The translations under genes were made by a program, and so were the position numbers. This document shows, one piece after another, positions 1 to 9,556 of a stretch of 34,019 bases of DNA. Position 1 is the first letter of the stretch. Each line of letters begins with the position of its first letter. The notes under the pieces were generated by a model. The model ran no database searches. It saw nothing but the letters and a program-made list of their open reading frames with translations, and had not been told where the DNA came from. This DNA is from Alphaproteobacteria bacterium (lineage in GTDB: Bacteria > Pseudomonadota > Alphaproteobacteria > Rhizobiales > Hyphomicrobiaceae), in the NCBI GenBank assembly GCA_024275435.1, contig JAJRZC010000016.1, positions 1-34,019 of the forward strand, written 5' to 3'.

Positions 1-1199
1 GCCTCACCATGCATCGGTATCAAAACTTCGGGTTTGATCAGCTTATATAACGTAGACAATTCATCACGCCGAGGGTGCCCGGTAACATGAACAAGCGCCT
101 CGGCGTCCGTTAAAACATCAACCCCCATCCGGGCAAGCTTGTTTTTCACCAACCCAATGGCCCGTTCATTTCCAGGAATATCCCGCGACGAGAAAATCAC
201 AACATCCCCTCTCGCCAACTTGACATCTGGATGCTCTCCATCAGCCACACGAGACATCGCAGCCCTCGGTTCGCCCTGGCAGCCCGTGCATAAAAGTAGC
301 ATCTTGCGCCGGTCAATATCCGAAAACGAACGCTGATCCACGTACTCCATATCCTGTGGAAGATACCCCTGGTCCATGGCCACACCGATAACCCGGTGCA
401 ACGAACGCCCGGCAACACAAAGCTTTCGCCCACTCGCCGCTGCAGCATCCGCCGCTGCCTTGATCCGCCCAACATTCGAAGCAAACGTCGTCATGACAAC
501 TCGCCGCTTCTGATCTTTCACAATATCTATAAGAGAGTTGGCAACATCCGTCTCTGATGGTGAAACACCATCGCGTAAAACATTTGTCGAATCGCACACC
601 AAGGCGCGAACACCTTCTTTCCCCAAAGACGCAAGACGGTCTTCATCTGTCGGATCACCAATGATCGGCGTCCTGTCCAGCTTCCAATCTCCCGTATGAA
701 ACACAAGCCCGAGCGGTGTGCGAATGGCCAACCCTGAAGGTTCAGGAATCGAATGCGCCATCGGCACCAGTTCAATATCGAAAGGCCCCGCTTTAAACGA
801 GCCTCCAACAGGCACTTCATTGATCTTAACTTCAAGCCCGCCACCGTAATCAACCAGTTTGGACTTCAGCATCCCAACGGTAAAGCCGGTAGCATAAATC
901 GGCGCCCCCAAACGTGGCCAAAGATCAATAACCGCGCCCACATGATCTTCATGAGCATGAGTAATAACAATACCCACCAACTGATCTTTGATCGCCTCGA
1001 TAAAACGCAGATCCGGCAACACAATATCGACACCGGGCTCCCGTTCACCTGGAAACGTCAAGCCAAGATCCACCATCAACCACTTGCGTTCCTGCGGTGG
1101 ACCATATCCGTAAAGATAGGCATTCATGCCAATCTCGCCCAGCCCGCCTAGTGCCATAAAGACAAGCTCGTCCTGCGACTCAGAGGATTTCACCGCCAT
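1..1199 (-). CDS. rnj: Ribonuclease J, partial (3' end beyond left edge)
   Basis: Metallo-beta-lactamase/beta-CASP ribonuclease with 5'-3' exo- and endonuclease activity in RNA maturation and decay. The first 399 or so residues of an expected 550 are visible; the frame is open to base 1. Seen: HAHEDH at residues 81-86 (zinc motif), H149 in AHSIPE, D171 in HTGDWK, VCDSTN at 201-206, a beta-CASP segment with CTGCQGEPRAA, a late VTGHPRRDEL motif and a PMHGE motif at the edge. The start is the ATG at 1199, which gives the usual N-terminus leading into MALGGLGEIG; a GAGAG-type ribosome site lies about 12 bases upstream. It is the last visible gene of the leftward run after nuoN-birA, separated from birA by 304 bases that contain a hairpin. 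Family call very secure. Confidence 0.96.
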   Translation of the reverse strand, partial: MAVKSSESQDELVFMALGGLGEIGMNAYLYGYGPPQERKWLMVDLGLTFPGEREPGVDIVLPDLRFIEAIKDQLVGIVITHAHEDHVGAVIDLWPRLGAPIYATGFTVGMLKSKLVDYGGGLEVKINEVPVGGSFKAGPFDIELVPMAHSIPEPSGLAIRTPLGLVFHTGDWKLDRTPIIGDPTDEDRLASLGKEGVRALVCDSTNVLRDGVSPSETDVANSLIDIVKDQKRRVVMTTFASNVGRIKAAADAAAASGRKLCVAGRSLHRVIGVAMDQGYLPQDMEYVDQRSFSDIDRRKMLLLCTGCQGEPRAAMSRVADGEHPDVKLARGDVVIFSSRDIPGNERAIGLVKNKLARMGVDVLTDAEALVHVTGHPRRDELSTLYKLIKPEVLIPMHGE

Positions 1200-1503
1200 A
1201 TTAGAATCGTTTCTCTCGTGTTATGAGCGCAACCCAAAACCACCAATGCACTTCTATAAAAAGCACATTGGTGGATCAGATATCCGCACGAGCAGTTCCC
1301 ACGCATTCCCTTTAAAAAATAAAGAAAACATGCGAGGCACCGCCCCAACCAAAAATGTCTAACGCTTTCTTCTTGAAAAGGTCATTCACCTTTCCCAAAA
1401 CAAAGCGCTGGTTCACAAATATCACAATACCAGAAATGATGCTCACACCGTCGTAACACCAAGATAAAGAGATCAGCCTGCCTTGATCCTCAATCGACAC
1501 AAC
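1200..1503. other. Intergenic stretch between birA and rnj
   Basis: 304 bases without a supported gene. It holds a perfect 9-bp inverted repeat close to rnj (listed separately) and an A/T-rich stretch near 1310-1330. A 62-codon reading frame on the minus strand begins at GTG 1500, three bases after the birA stop, but has no ribosome site and no recognisable family. Many relatives carry coaX (type III pantothenate kinase) at this position; I see no trace of its DVGNT motif here. Confidence 0.6.
1240..1274 (-). promoter_or_regulatory. Hairpin in the rnj leader (or birA terminator)
   Basis: Perfect 9-bp stem (CCACCAATG at 1240-1248 with CATTGGTGG at 1266-1274) around a 17-base A/T-rich loop. 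Read on the minus strand it is followed by G-TTTT and ends 40 bases before the rnj start codon. It could end nuo-birA transcripts or form a structured rnj 5' leader. The T tract is short, so the terminator reading is not certain. Confidence 0.5.
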
Positions 1504-2358
1504 TCAAATATCCATCACATCCCCCCAAGCGACCTCAATAACATCTCCCTTTTGTTGCCTCACCAGCAGATATCCCTCATCGCCCACCCCTGCGAACATT
1601 CCTTTTACCACAGTTGAGCCATCATGTACCGTGATCGCTCGCCCTAATTCTCCTGCGCGAGCAAGCCAAGCGGTACGAATTTCTCCAAAACCCAATCCGC
1701 CATCCCATTGAGTAAGCCGAAATATCATTGCCCGATCCACATATCCCAGCATGTCACGTGCCCGAAGCTCAAATCCCAAGTCCCTAAGGCAAGTGGTTGC
1801 CCGACCCTCCAAATTAGGACCGTGGTCAAGATTCAATCCCACCCCAAGGACAGCCAAAATGTCCCCACCTCGCACTGATGAACTTGTTTCAACAAGAATA
1901 CCGCCACACTTGGCAGCCCCAAACATAATGTCATTAGGCCATTTCAGCCAAAAGTCATGAGCATCAAGGGAAATATCTTTGTCTTGTGCTGCGGAAAAAA
2001 TGGCATCTGCCATGGCAACGCCCGCAACAAGAGATAATTGACCAACATGAGGTATTGGCCCAGGCAATCGAACAAACAGACTAGCCATCAGGTTGCCCGG
2101 TAAAGACTCCCACAAGCGCCCGGAACGCCCACGGCCCTCTTCCTGTCGAAAAGCCGAAACCCATATCGGGCCCGCCTCCCCGGAAATGGCAAGCCTCATT
2201 GCTTCCTTGTTTGTGGAACCACAAGTCTCAAGTTCTAGAAAGGTACTTTCGCCAAAGCGTACACTCACGCAATCATCTCCGCTTGCCAGCCCGTCACCAA
2301 ATGACCCGACAAGGCATTCTACAGGAGCCATAAAATGATGAACATCCCGCGCAGGCAA
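1504..2358 (-). CDS. birA: Biotin--[acetyl-CoA-carboxylase] ligase
   Basis: Biotin protein ligase, which makes biotinyl-AMP and attaches biotin to the carrier lysine of carboxylases in the cytoplasm. Seen: the ATP/biotin loop GRGRSGR at residues 75-81, KWPND at 139-143, K150 in KCGGILVE, and a C-terminal SH3-like segment. There is no N-terminal winged helix, so this is the ligase-only type without BirA repressor function. The start is uncertain: TTG at 2358 gives 284 aa, ATG at 2331 gives 275 aa; neither has a strong ribosome site. It starts 8 bases after the nuoN stop, so it is most likely cotranscribed with the nuo genes, as in many alphaproteobacteria. Confidence 0.93.
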   Translation of the reverse strand: MPARDVHHFMAPVECLVGSFGDGLASGDDCVSVRFGESTFLELETCGSTNKEAMRLAISGEAGPIWVSAFRQEEGRGRSGRLWESLPGNLMASLFVRLPGPIPHVGQLSLVAGVAMADAIFSAAQDKDISLDAHDFWLKWPNDIMFGAAKCGGILVETSSSVRGGDILAVLGVGLNLDHGPNLEGRATTCLRDLGFELRARDMLGYVDRAMIFRLTQWDGGLGFGEIRTAWLARAGELGRAITVHDGSTVVKGMFAGVGDEGYLLVRQQKGDVIEVAWGDVMDI

Positions 2359-2366
2359 GCAAAGCT

Positions 2367-3857
2367 CTATTTTAAGAAACTTAAAGACTTTGCAGCATCT
2401 GTGGCAGCCTGCACCAAAGGCGACGGCACCACCATAAATCCAATTATGAAAATCACAGCCGCCCCCATAATCAGACTAAGCTTCCCATGGACCGGAGAAA
2501 ATTTCTCCTTAGGCTCATCAAAGAACATCACCTTAACAACACGTAAGTAGTAGTAAGCAGCAATAACACTGGCCAACACCCCAATGATTGCCAATGGATA
2601 TAAACCAGCCTCTATGGCGGCGCTAAAAACATAAAGCTTACCAATAAACCCAGCCAGTGGCGGTAACCCGGCTAGCGAAAACATCAAAATCGCAATACCA
2701 GATGCCAACGGTAGGTTATTTTGCGCAAGTCCAGAAAGCCCATCAATGTCTTCAACGAGAAGGTCATGCCGGCGCATCGCCAAAATTCCAGCAAACACGC
2801 CCAACGTCATCGCCAGGTAAATCGCAAGATAGACAAGCGTTGCCTGTGCCCCATCCTGGGAATTGGCTGCAACACCTACCAGCGCAAACCCCACATGACC
2901 GATCGAGGAATAGGCCATCATCCGTTTGATGTTGTTTTGACCAATTGCGGCAACCGCCCCCAAAACCATGGAGGCAATAGAAACAAAAATAATGATCTGC
3001 TGCCACTGGTCGCTTAGGCCTGAGAACGCTCCACCAAGAACTCTCATCAAAAGTGCCATCGCTGCAAGCTTGGGAGCCGCTGCAAAAAAAGCCGTGACCG
3101 GTGTAGGAGCCCCTTCATATACGTCCGGAGTCCACATGTGAAAAGGAACAGCAGAAACTTTGAACGCCAGCCCCACAAGCAAAAACACCAAGCCAAAAAT
3201 AAGCCCGACGTTGAGCACCCCATCTTGTAGTGCAGGAACCTTGGCAATTTCGCTAAAGGCCGTTGAACCGGTAAATCCGTAAATCAACGAAGCACCATAA
3301 AGCAGCATTCCTGAAGACAACGCACCTAACACGAAATATTTCAAGCCCGCCTCACTGGATCGCAGGTTATCGCGGTGAAAAGCGGCAAGGATATAGAGCG
3401 GCAACGAACTCAGTTCTAAAGCGAGATAAAGCGAAATCAGGTCATTCGCGGAAACCATAAGCAACATGCCGGCACACGAAAGCAGCACCAAAACCGGATA
3501 CTCAAATTTCGACAACCCCTTTCCTTCAAGGTAGTCAAACGAAAGTATCAGCCCGCCAATGCCGGCGATCAAAATAAGAACCTTCATAAACTGCGAGAAT
3601 GAATCAACAACCAGTGCGCCCCCAAAGATTAACTGGCTCTCAGAAGGCAGCGTGAATATCAGGGCACAAGCCAAAGCCAAAACGGCAATCCCAGCCCAGA
3701 TCATGCCGCTTTCATGTTGCGTTTCAACGATCTGATCAGTTGAAACGCTCGCAGTTTTGCTCGAGAAAGCCCCCGCCATCAATAGCGCCATTGCACCAAT
3801 GGCAAGGACTATCTCAGGCGCAATCGCGGAAATATTTGCAAGCTCGGACATCGCCAA
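2367..3857 (-). CDS. nuoN: NADH-quinone oxidoreductase subunit N
   Basis: Antiporter-like membrane subunit of complex I, one of three proton-channel subunits in the membrane arm. 496 aa, about 14 transmembrane helices. Seen: the TM5 glutamate region LELSSLPLYI, the TM7 region with PFHMWTPDVYEG and PTPVTAFFAAAPK, and the central lysine motif near NNIKRMMAYSSIGHVG. Start: TTG 3857 has GAAGGG five bases upstream; ATG 3851 (494 aa) is the alternative. It lies 12 bases after nuoM and is the last nuo gene. Confidence 0.97.
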   Translation of the reverse strand: MAMSELANISAIAPEIVLAIGAMALLMAGAFSSKTASVSTDQIVETQHESGMIWAGIAVLALACALIFTLPSESQLIFGGALVVDSFSQFMKVLILIAGIGGLILSFDYLEGKGLSKFEYPVLVLLSCAGMLLMVSANDLISLYLALELSSLPLYILAAFHRDNLRSSEAGLKYFVLGALSSGMLLYGASLIYGFTGSTAFSEIAKVPALQDGVLNVGLIFGLVFLLVGLAFKVSAVPFHMWTPDVYEGAPTPVTAFFAAAPKLAAMALLMRVLGGAFSGLSDQWQQIIIFVSIASMVLGAVAAIGQNNIKRMMAYSSIGHVGFALVGVAANSQDGAQATLVYLAIYLAMTLGVFAGILAMRRHDLLVEDIDGLSGLAQNNLPLASGIAILMFSLAGLPPLAGFIGKLYVFSAAIEAGLYPLAIIGVLASVIAAYYYLRVVKVMFFDEPKEKFSPVHGKLSLIMGAAVIFIIGFMVVPSPLVQAATDAAKSLSFLK

Positions 3858-3869
3858 AAAGGCCCTTCG

Positions 3870-5399
3870 TTATGGTGAAACCGCCAGCGCGGCAGCTGAT
3901 TGTGAGATAGCCAAATGATAATTCGCAACAAGGTTTTGAACAGATACAGCCATCACATCCAACAGTGGCGCCGGATAAACACCAAATAAGATCGTCAAGA
4001 TCACCAGCGGTGCAAGGATCGCGATCTCCCTTGGATTCATATCAAGAATGTTTTTCAAGCTCTGCTTTTCCAACTCCCCGAACACAACCCGTCGATAGAG
4101 ATAGAGCGCATAAGCTGCAGACAAGATGACTCCCAGTGTCGCCAATGCTGCAACCGTGGTGTTGACTTTAAAAGCCCCCAGCAAAGTCAAGAACTCTCCC
4201 ACAAACCCACTTGTTCCCGGCAAACCGACGTTGGCCATGGTGAACACCATGAAGCAAAAAGCAAATATCGGCATCCGCTCCACAAGCCCGCCAAACGCCT
4301 TGATCTCGCGCGTATGCATCCGGTCATAGATGACCCCGACACATAAAAACAGCGCAGCGGAAACAAGACCGTGCGACAACATCTGGAAAATTGCACCATC
4401 GATACCCTGGCGCGTGAAAGTAAAAATCCCCAGAGTAACAAATCCCATATGCGCAACCGACGAATAGGCGATCAGTTTCTTGATATCTTCCTGGGCAAGC
4501 GCCACCAGCGACGTAATAATAATGGCCGCCACCGACAAGGCGAACACGAACATCGCAAAATCGTGACTGGCGAGCGGAAACATCGGCAGCGAAAACCGCA
4601 AGAAGCCGTACCCGCCCATCTTGAGCAGAATCCCCGCGAGAATAACAGAACCCGCCGTAGGCGCTTCCACATGCGCATCCGGAAGCCAGGTATGCACCGG
4701 CCACATCGGCAGTTTCACTGCAAAGGAAGCAAAAAACGCCAGCCACAACCACCACTGCATATCCGCAGGAAAATCAGTCTTCAAAAGAACGCGTATATCG
4801 GTCGAATTGGCAAAGTCATACATCGCCAGCATGGCCAGAAGCATCAGCACTGAACCAAGAAGCGTGTACAAAAAGAACTTGTAACTTGCATAGACTCGGC
4901 GTTTCCCGCCCCACACACCAATGATCAGATACATCGGAATGAGACCGGCTTCAAAGAAGATGTAAAACAACATCAGATCAAGCGCACAGAACACACCGAT
5001 CATCATCGTTTCCAGCAGCAGAAACGCAATCATGTATTCCTTAACGCGATGCTTAATGCTCTCCCAACTCGCCAGAATGCACAACGGCATCAGGAATGTC
5101 GTCAAAATAACAAACAGCATCGAGATACCATCGACACCCATTCGGTATCGAATAGAGCTGGCATCATCGGCAGCGCCAAACCAGGCAAAGTCCTCGACAA
5201 ACTGGAAATCCGCCGTGGTTGCATCAAAATTGATCCACAGCAGAAGCGAAACGCCGAAAGTAAACAGCGTCGTATAGAGCGCAGCGTGTTTCGCGTTGCG
5301 ATCGCCACCTTCCGACCTGGGAAGAGACAGAATAAACAGCACGCCCACCAAAGGCAGAAACGTAATGACGGACAAAATCGGAGAGGTCACAGCGTTCAT
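3870..5399 (-). CDS. nuoM: NADH-quinone oxidoreductase subunit M
   Basis: Antiporter-like membrane subunit of complex I. 509 aa, about 14 transmembrane helices. Seen: [16 protein letters not shown] (TM5 glutamate), [18 protein letters not shown] (TM7 region), [18 protein letters not shown] (TM8 lysine) and FVGEF near the C-terminus. The start is the ATG at 5399, which overlaps the nuoL stop as ATGA; the frame is open further upstream inside nuoL but that extension is not family-like. Translational coupling to nuoL is likely. Confidence 0.97.
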   Translation of the reverse strand: MNAVTSPILSVITFLPLVGVLFILSLPRSEGGDRNAKHAALYTTLFTFGVSLLLWINFDATTADFQFVEDFAWFGAADDASSIRYRMGVDGISMLFVILTTFLMPLCILASWESIKHRVKEYMIAFLLLETMMIGVFCALDLMLFYIFFEAGLIPMYLIIGVWGGKRRVYASYKFFLYTLLGSVLMLLAMLAMYDFANSTDIRVLLKTDFPADMQWWLWLAFFASFAVKLPMWPVHTWLPDAHVEAPTAGSVILAGILLKMGGYGFLRFSLPMFPLASHDFAMFVFALSVAAIIITSLVALAQEDIKKLIAYSSVAHMGFVTLGIFTFTRQGIDGAIFQMLSHGLVSAALFLCVGVIYDRMHTREIKAFGGLVERMPIFAFCFMVFTMANVGLPGTSGFVGEFLTLLGAFKVNTTVAALATLGVILSAAYALYLYRRVVFGELEKQSLKNILDMNPREIAILAPLVILTILFGVYPAPLLDVMAVSVQNLVANYHLAISQSAAALAVSP

Positions 5400-7381
5400 G
5401 GTGTTGGCCCTCCCGACATGAGAAGACTTCGAATAAACAATGTCAGCAACGCAGCAACACCAATGAGCATCACGAAGGCATAGTGATAGACATACCCAGT
5501 CTGCAATCGCACAGCTTTGCCCGTTGCCCAAGCCACGCTTCGCGCTGTTCCATCAACCGTACCGTCAATAACGGACCCATCAACGCGTTTCCATAAAAAG
5601 CGCCCAATGGCCATAGTAGGTCTCACAAACAGCCAGTCATAAAGCTCATCGAAATACCACTTGTTCAGCAAGAACAAATACACCGGCCTGAATATGCGCG
5701 CGGTCAATTCAGGCAACCACGGCATACGAATATAGTATAGCCAGGCAAGAGCGAACCCCCCGGCCATCGCGCCAAATGGCAGCCAGCCCACCCATTTCGG
5801 TACCACCGACCTGTCATGCATATCGTGCATAATGTGATTGTTAGATGCCTCGAACAGTGAGTTGCCCCAAAACTCTTTGTAGTGGTGCCCGATAAAGAAA
5901 TCCTTGAATACAAAACCGGCAGCCACAGCACCAACTGCCAGCACACCAAGCGGGATAAGCATCACCCATGGGCTCTCATGTGCATGACGAAACGTATCCG
6001 GTTCCGCGCGTGTCTTGCCGTGGAAGGTCATGAAAATCAAGCGCCAGGAATAAAACGACGTCATTGCTGCAGCAGCCACAAGTGTAATGAACACATAGTT
6101 GTAGGGAGTATTTCCGGCAAACGCCGCTTCAATGATCGCATCTTTGGAGTGAAATCCGGCAAACCCGATAAGATGAGGAATTCCAAAGCCGGTAAGCGCC
6201 AAGGTCCCGATCAACATCATGATCCAGGTCGTACGAATTTTCGGAGCAAGCCCTCCCATGTTGCGCATGTCCTGCTCATGATGCATCGAATGAATGACGG
6301 AACCCGCGCCTAAAAACAAAAGTGCCTTGAAGAAGGCGTGGGTAAACAGGTGAAAAATCGCGACCCCATAGGCCCCAAGACCACATGCCGCAAACATGTA
6401 ACCCAGCTGCGAACAGGTTGAGTAGGCAATAACCCTTTTGATATCGTTTTGAACAAGCCCGATCGTCGCTGCAAAAAATGCTGTTGCTGTTCCCACAATC
6501 GTAACAACCTGCAAGGCAACAGGTGCCAGATCAAACAGCGGAGACATCCGAGCCACCATAAAGACACCGGCTGTTACCATGGTCGCTGCATGGATAAGCG
6601 CTGAGACCGGCGTCGGCCCCTCCATCGCATCTGGCAACCACGTATGCAAAAGAAACTGGGCCGATTTGCCCATGGCCCCCATGAACAAAAGCAGACATAG
6701 CGTTGTCAGCGTATCAAACTGATATCCGAGGAATTCAATTGTATTTTTGGGATTGTTTTCCAGTGCAACCATTTGCGCTTCAGCAAACAACTGGTCGAAG
6801 TTGATCGAATTAAACACGAAAAACAGACCGAAAATCCCAAGAGCAAATCCGAAATCTCCAACCCGGTTGACAATGAATGCCTTCATTGCCGCTGCATTCG
6901 CCTCGGGCTTTTTATACCAAAACCCAATCAAGAGATAAGAGGCGAGCCCGACACCTTCCCAGCCAAAAAACATTTGCAGCAGGTTATCACTCGTAACCAG
7001 CATCAACATCGCAAATGTAAATAAGGACAGGTAGGAGAAAAACCTCGATCGCGAGGGATCATCCTGCATGTAGCCGATGGAATAAATGTGCACCAGCGAC
7101 GACACCGTCGTAACCACAACCAACATTACGGCGCTTAACGTATCGATCCGTAAGGCCCAGGACACATCCAGTTCACCACTGGTAATCCACTGAGCCACAG
7201 GAACACGTGCAGTCTCATGATAAAAACCAACGTTTACGAATGCGATCCACGACAGCACAGCGGCAATGAGAAGAAGTGCCGTGGTCACAATCTCGGAGCC
7301 GCGCGCAGTCAGCACGCGCCCGAAAAATCCTGCGAGCAGTGCTCCCAAAAGCGGCAGAAAAACAATTGCGATGTAAATCAT
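5396..7381 (-). CDS. nuoL: NADH-quinone oxidoreductase subunit L
   Basis: Largest antiporter-like subunit at the distal end of the complex I membrane arm, with the long lateral helix at its C-terminus. 661 aa, about 16 transmembrane helices. Seen: [16 protein letters not shown] (TM5 glutamate), [20 protein letters not shown] (TM7 region), [19 protein letters not shown] (TM8 lysine region), and the hydrophilic linker before the last helices. ATG start at 7381, 44 bases after nuoK; the only purine-rich ribosome-like sequence is a G-run rather far upstream. Overlaps nuoM by four bases. Confidence 0.97.
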   Translation of the reverse strand: MIYIAIVFLPLLGALLAGFFGRVLTARGSEIVTTALLLIAAVLSWIAFVNVGFYHETARVPVAQWITSGELDVSWALRIDTLSAVMLVVVTTVSSLVHIYSIGYMQDDPSRSRFFSYLSLFTFAMLMLVTSDNLLQMFFGWEGVGLASYLLIGFWYKKPEANAAAMKAFIVNRVGDFGFALGIFGLFFVFNSINFDQLFAEAQMVALENNPKNTIEFLGYQFDTLTTLCLLLFMGAMGKSAQFLLHTWLPDAMEGPTPVSALIHAATMVTAGVFMVARMSPLFDLAPVALQVVTIVGTATAFFAATIGLVQNDIKRVIAYSTCSQLGYMFAACGLGAYGVAIFHLFTHAFFKALLFLGAGSVIHSMHHEQDMRNMGGLAPKIRTTWIMMLIGTLALTGFGIPHLIGFAGFHSKDAIIEAAFAGNTPYNYVFITLVAAAAMTSFYSWRLIFMTFHGKTRAEPDTFRHAHESPWVMLIPLGVLAVGAVAAGFVFKDFFIGHHYKEFWGNSLFEASNNHIMHDMHDRSVVPKWVGWLPFGAMAGGFALAWLYYIRMPWLPELTARIFRPVYLFLLNKWYFDELYDWLFVRPTMAIGRFLWKRVDGSVIDGTVDGTARSVAWATGKAVRLQTGYVYHYAFVMLIGVAALLTLFIRSLLMSGGPTP

Positions 7382-7425
7382 GAGGAGAAACCGCCCCCTG
7401 CTAAGCTACGCACGATCAGCATGGC

Positions 7426-7761
7426 CTAACCCTTCATCATGTTGATATCGTCGACTGCAATAGAGCCACGGTTTCGAAAATAGGCCACAACGATTGCAAG
7501 CCCGATGGCCGCCTCAGCTGCTGCGACAGTAAGCACGAACAGAGCAAACACCTGCCCCGTAAGATCTCCGGTAAGCCCGCCTTCGCGAGGCATGAAAGAC
7601 GAGAACGCAACAAGATTGATATTGACAGCAAGAAGCATCAGTTCGATCGACATCAAGATCACGATGACATTCTTACGATTCAGGAAAATTCCAAGAATGC
7701 CCAGAGTGAACAGGCACGCTGCAACACTCAGATAATGGCCGATCCCAATGTCCATCCCCAT
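7426..7761 (-). CDS. nuoK: NADH-quinone oxidoreductase subunit K
   Basis: Three-helix membrane subunit next to NuoN, carrying conserved membrane glutamates of the proton path. 111 aa from ATG 7761, which has GAGGA just upstream; ATG 7755 (109 aa) and TTG 7764 are alternatives. Seen: [21 protein letters not shown]40 and E83 (equivalents of E. coli E36 and E72), and the [17 protein letters not shown] tail typical of alphaproteobacteria. The loop between helices 2 and 3 (about residues 55-69) looks about seven residues longer than the rhizobial form as I recall it. Confidence 0.96.
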   Translation of the reverse strand: MGMDIGIGHYLSVAACLFTLGILGIFLNRKNVIVILMSIELMLLAVNINLVAFSSFMPREGGLTGDLTGQVFALFVLTVAAAEAAIGLAIVVAYFRNRGSIAVDDINMMKG

Positions 7762-7826
7762 CAATCCTCAATCTTCTCAACAATCACGCTCATATCCGAA
7801 ACTCTCCTTGAACCCTTGGAACGCAG

Positions 7827-8471
7827 CTATTGCCCCTCAACGGACGGAATAACCGCTCCACCCGAGGGAACCTTCACCACTTCCACAGCATCCTTTGGAT
7901 TACGGGAAACCTGTTCACTGATCGACTGGCGCTTGACACCCGTCTTGTGTCTCAGCGTTAAAACAATTGCGCCGATCATCGCCACCAGCAGAATAAGACC
8001 CGACACCTGGAAGAAAAACGCATATTTTGTGTAGATAAGCCGACCCAGTGCATCGACATTCGAAATGCCCGAATTCACATCAGGAACCGGTGAGGACACA
8101 GCACCAACCCCCGCGGCACCAAGCGAGAGATCACGAAACGCGAACAAAACAATAAGCTCAGCCAGCACCACGCCGGCAACCAGAAGACCAAACGGAGCAT
8201 TCTTGATGAACCCGGCCTTGAGCTCGGCAAAGTCCACATCAAGCATCATAACGACGAACAAAAACAGCACCGCAACCGCACCAACATAAACGATGACCAG
8301 CAGCATCGCCAGAAACTCCGCGCCCAGCAGCACGAATAGTCCCGCCGCATTAAAAAACGCAAGGATAAGTGACAGCACCGCATGCACAGGATTTCGCGCG
8401 AGAATCACACCCGCGCCCGCCACAACACATAGAATGGCAAAAAGATAGAAAAACACCGCCACCAGGGTCAT
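7827..8471 (-). CDS. nuoJ: NADH-quinone oxidoreductase subunit J
   Basis: Five-helix membrane subunit of complex I whose TM3 forms a pi-bulge at the quinone-channel junction. 214 aa. Seen: NPVHAVLSLILAFFNAAGLF, the TM3 segment with VIVYVGAVAVLFLFVVMML, and the last helix ending LTLRHKTGVKRQ followed by a soluble tail of about 40 residues, as usual in alphaproteobacteria. ATG 8471 overlaps the stop of the preceding 123-aa unknown protein (ATGA). Confidence 0.97.
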   Translation of the reverse strand: MTLVAVFFYLFAILCVVAGAGVILARNPVHAVLSLILAFFNAAGLFVLLGAEFLAMLLVIVYVGAVAVLFLFVVMMLDVDFAELKAGFIKNAPFGLLVAGVVLAELIVLFAFRDLSLGAAGVGAVSSPVPDVNSGISNVDALGRLIYTKYAFFFQVSGLILLVAMIGAIVLTLRHKTGVKRQSISEQVSRNPKDAVEVVKVPSGGAVIPSVEGQ

Positions 8472-8839
8472 TTCAGTTCCGATCCCATCCTCATCATTCC
8501 CTTACCTCGACGCACAAACTCGCCATTAACAGCAGCAAAATGTCTCGACCACAATTTCCGCGCCTTGGCACTCCGGTATATCCAGTAGATCACGATCACC
8601 ACCGGAGCGATCCAATACACACTCTCTATTTTCAAACCAGTTTTCAAATCAGACCAAATCCCCCAACACGCGATACCGACAGCCCATACCAGCGCAACAA
8701 TCTGAAGCCAGAACCATCGACCCGCCAGCGCCAATTGATCCAGTGCGATCTGACCGTATTGCCGAAGCTCCTCAAGCGTAAGCGCTCCCAGCAATTCGCC
8801 CCAGTCTTCAGTGCTTAAGTCATCACCTGTATTTTGCAT
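8468..8839 (-). CDS. Unknown 123-aa membrane protein between nuoI and nuoJ
   Basis: I do not recognise this family. An acidic soluble N-terminus (about residues 1-42, with TEDWGELL and [10 protein letters not shown]) is followed by two transmembrane helices (about 45-66 and 75-92), then a basic C-terminus rich in R and K. ATG 8839 lies inside the last codons of nuoI (17-base overlap), and the stop overlaps the nuoJ start as ATGA, so it is translationally tied to both. This close fit is the main evidence that it is real. A role as an accessory or assembly factor of complex I is inference only. Confidence 0.85.
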   Translation of the reverse strand: MQNTGDDLSTEDWGELLGALTLEELRQYGQIALDQLALAGRWFWLQIVALVWAVGIACWGIWSDLKTGLKIESVYWIAPVVIVIYWIYRSAKARKLWSRHFAAVNGEFVRRGKGMMRMGSELK

Positions 8840-9311
8840 CAAGCTCAATGTTCTTTGCGATCTCGCGTTCCCAGCGATCCCCATTCGCCAACAGCTTGTC
8901 TTTGTTATAAAACAGCTCTTCGCGGGTTTCCGTTGCAAATTCGAAATTCGGTCCTTCCACAATCGCATCTACCGGACATGCTTCCTGGCACAAACCGCAG
9001 TAAATGCATTTCGTCATATCCAGGTCGTAGCGCGTTGTTCGTCGCGTTCCATCATTGCGTCGCGGACCTGCCTCAATTGTAATTGCCTGTGCCGGACACA
9101 CCGCCTCGCAAAGCTTGCACGCGATACAACGCTCTTCCCCATTAGGATAACGTCGAAGGGCATGCTCACCACGAAAACGCGGCGACAAGGGTCCTTTCTC
9201 AAACGGATAGTTGAGCGTTGACTTGGGCGCAAAGAAATAGCGCATGGTCAGAAAGAACGCCGAAACGAACTCCGTAAGAAACAATGATTTGACGGCCAAA
9301 CCGACACTCAT
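8823..9311 (-). CDS. nuoI: NADH-quinone oxidoreductase subunit I
   Basis: Ferredoxin-like subunit carrying [4Fe-4S] clusters N6a and N6b, which pass electrons from NuoG to N2 in NuoB. 162 aa, usual alphaproteobacterial length. Ligands are complete: C62, C65, C68, C72 and C102, C105, C108, C112 in two CxxCxxCxxxCP motifs. The N-terminal segment ([17 protein letters not shown]) is the amphipathic membrane anchor region. ATG 9311 has AAAGG eight bases upstream. It follows a 72-aa unknown gene and overlaps the next unknown gene. Confidence 0.98.
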   Translation of the reverse strand: MSVGLAVKSLFLTEFVSAFFLTMRYFFAPKSTLNYPFEKGPLSPRFRGEHALRRYPNGEERCIACKLCEAVCPAQAITIEAGPRRNDGTRRTTRYDLDMTKCIYCGLCQEACPVDAIVEGPNFEFATETREELFYNKDKLLANGDRWEREIAKNIELDAKYR

Positions 9312-9337
9312 TCTAAAAGCCTTTCCTCACACCCGCC

Positions 9338-9556
9338 TCAATCAAATACCATCGGTCCGACAAAGTAGCCAAACACAACGAATAAAAACACGTCAACAAC
9401 CGCCACAGTGCGTAGAAGCCGCGCAGATTGATGTTGATCCTCTGTCTTTGCTCTCTCCTCAATATGTTCTGCCAATCCTCTGAGCAATACCAGGGAAATC
9501 AATCCCACACCCAGCCCCACAAGCATACCAAGAACCTCGGGAGACAGACCAAACAT
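9338..9556 (-). CDS. Unknown 72-aa membrane protein between nuoH and nuoI
   Basis: I do not recognise it. The 72 residues form a hairpin of two transmembrane helices (about 6-27 and 51-69) joined by a charged linker containing EHIEERAKTEDQHQSAR. ATG 9556 shares one base with the nuoH stop (TAATG), a classic coupling arrangement; the stop is 26 bases before nuoI. A longer in-frame start at 9634 would lie inside nuoH and has nothing in its favour. Size and topology resemble small single-subunit accessory proteins of membrane complexes, but function is unknown. Confidence 0.8.
   Translation of the reverse strand: MFGLSPEVLGMLVGLGVGLISLVLLRGLAEHIEERAKTEDQHQSARLLRTVAVVDVFLFVVFGYFVGPMVFD

Noticed and set aside
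1312-1500. 62-codon frame after birA on the minus strand
   Set aside because: GTG start without ribosome site, unusual composition, no family, ends in a low-complexity Phe-rich tail; more likely intergenic.
4371-4853. 160-codon plus-strand frame opposite nuoM
   Set aside because: Antisense shadow rich in Arg, His and Gln, as expected from the complement of a hydrophobic membrane gene.
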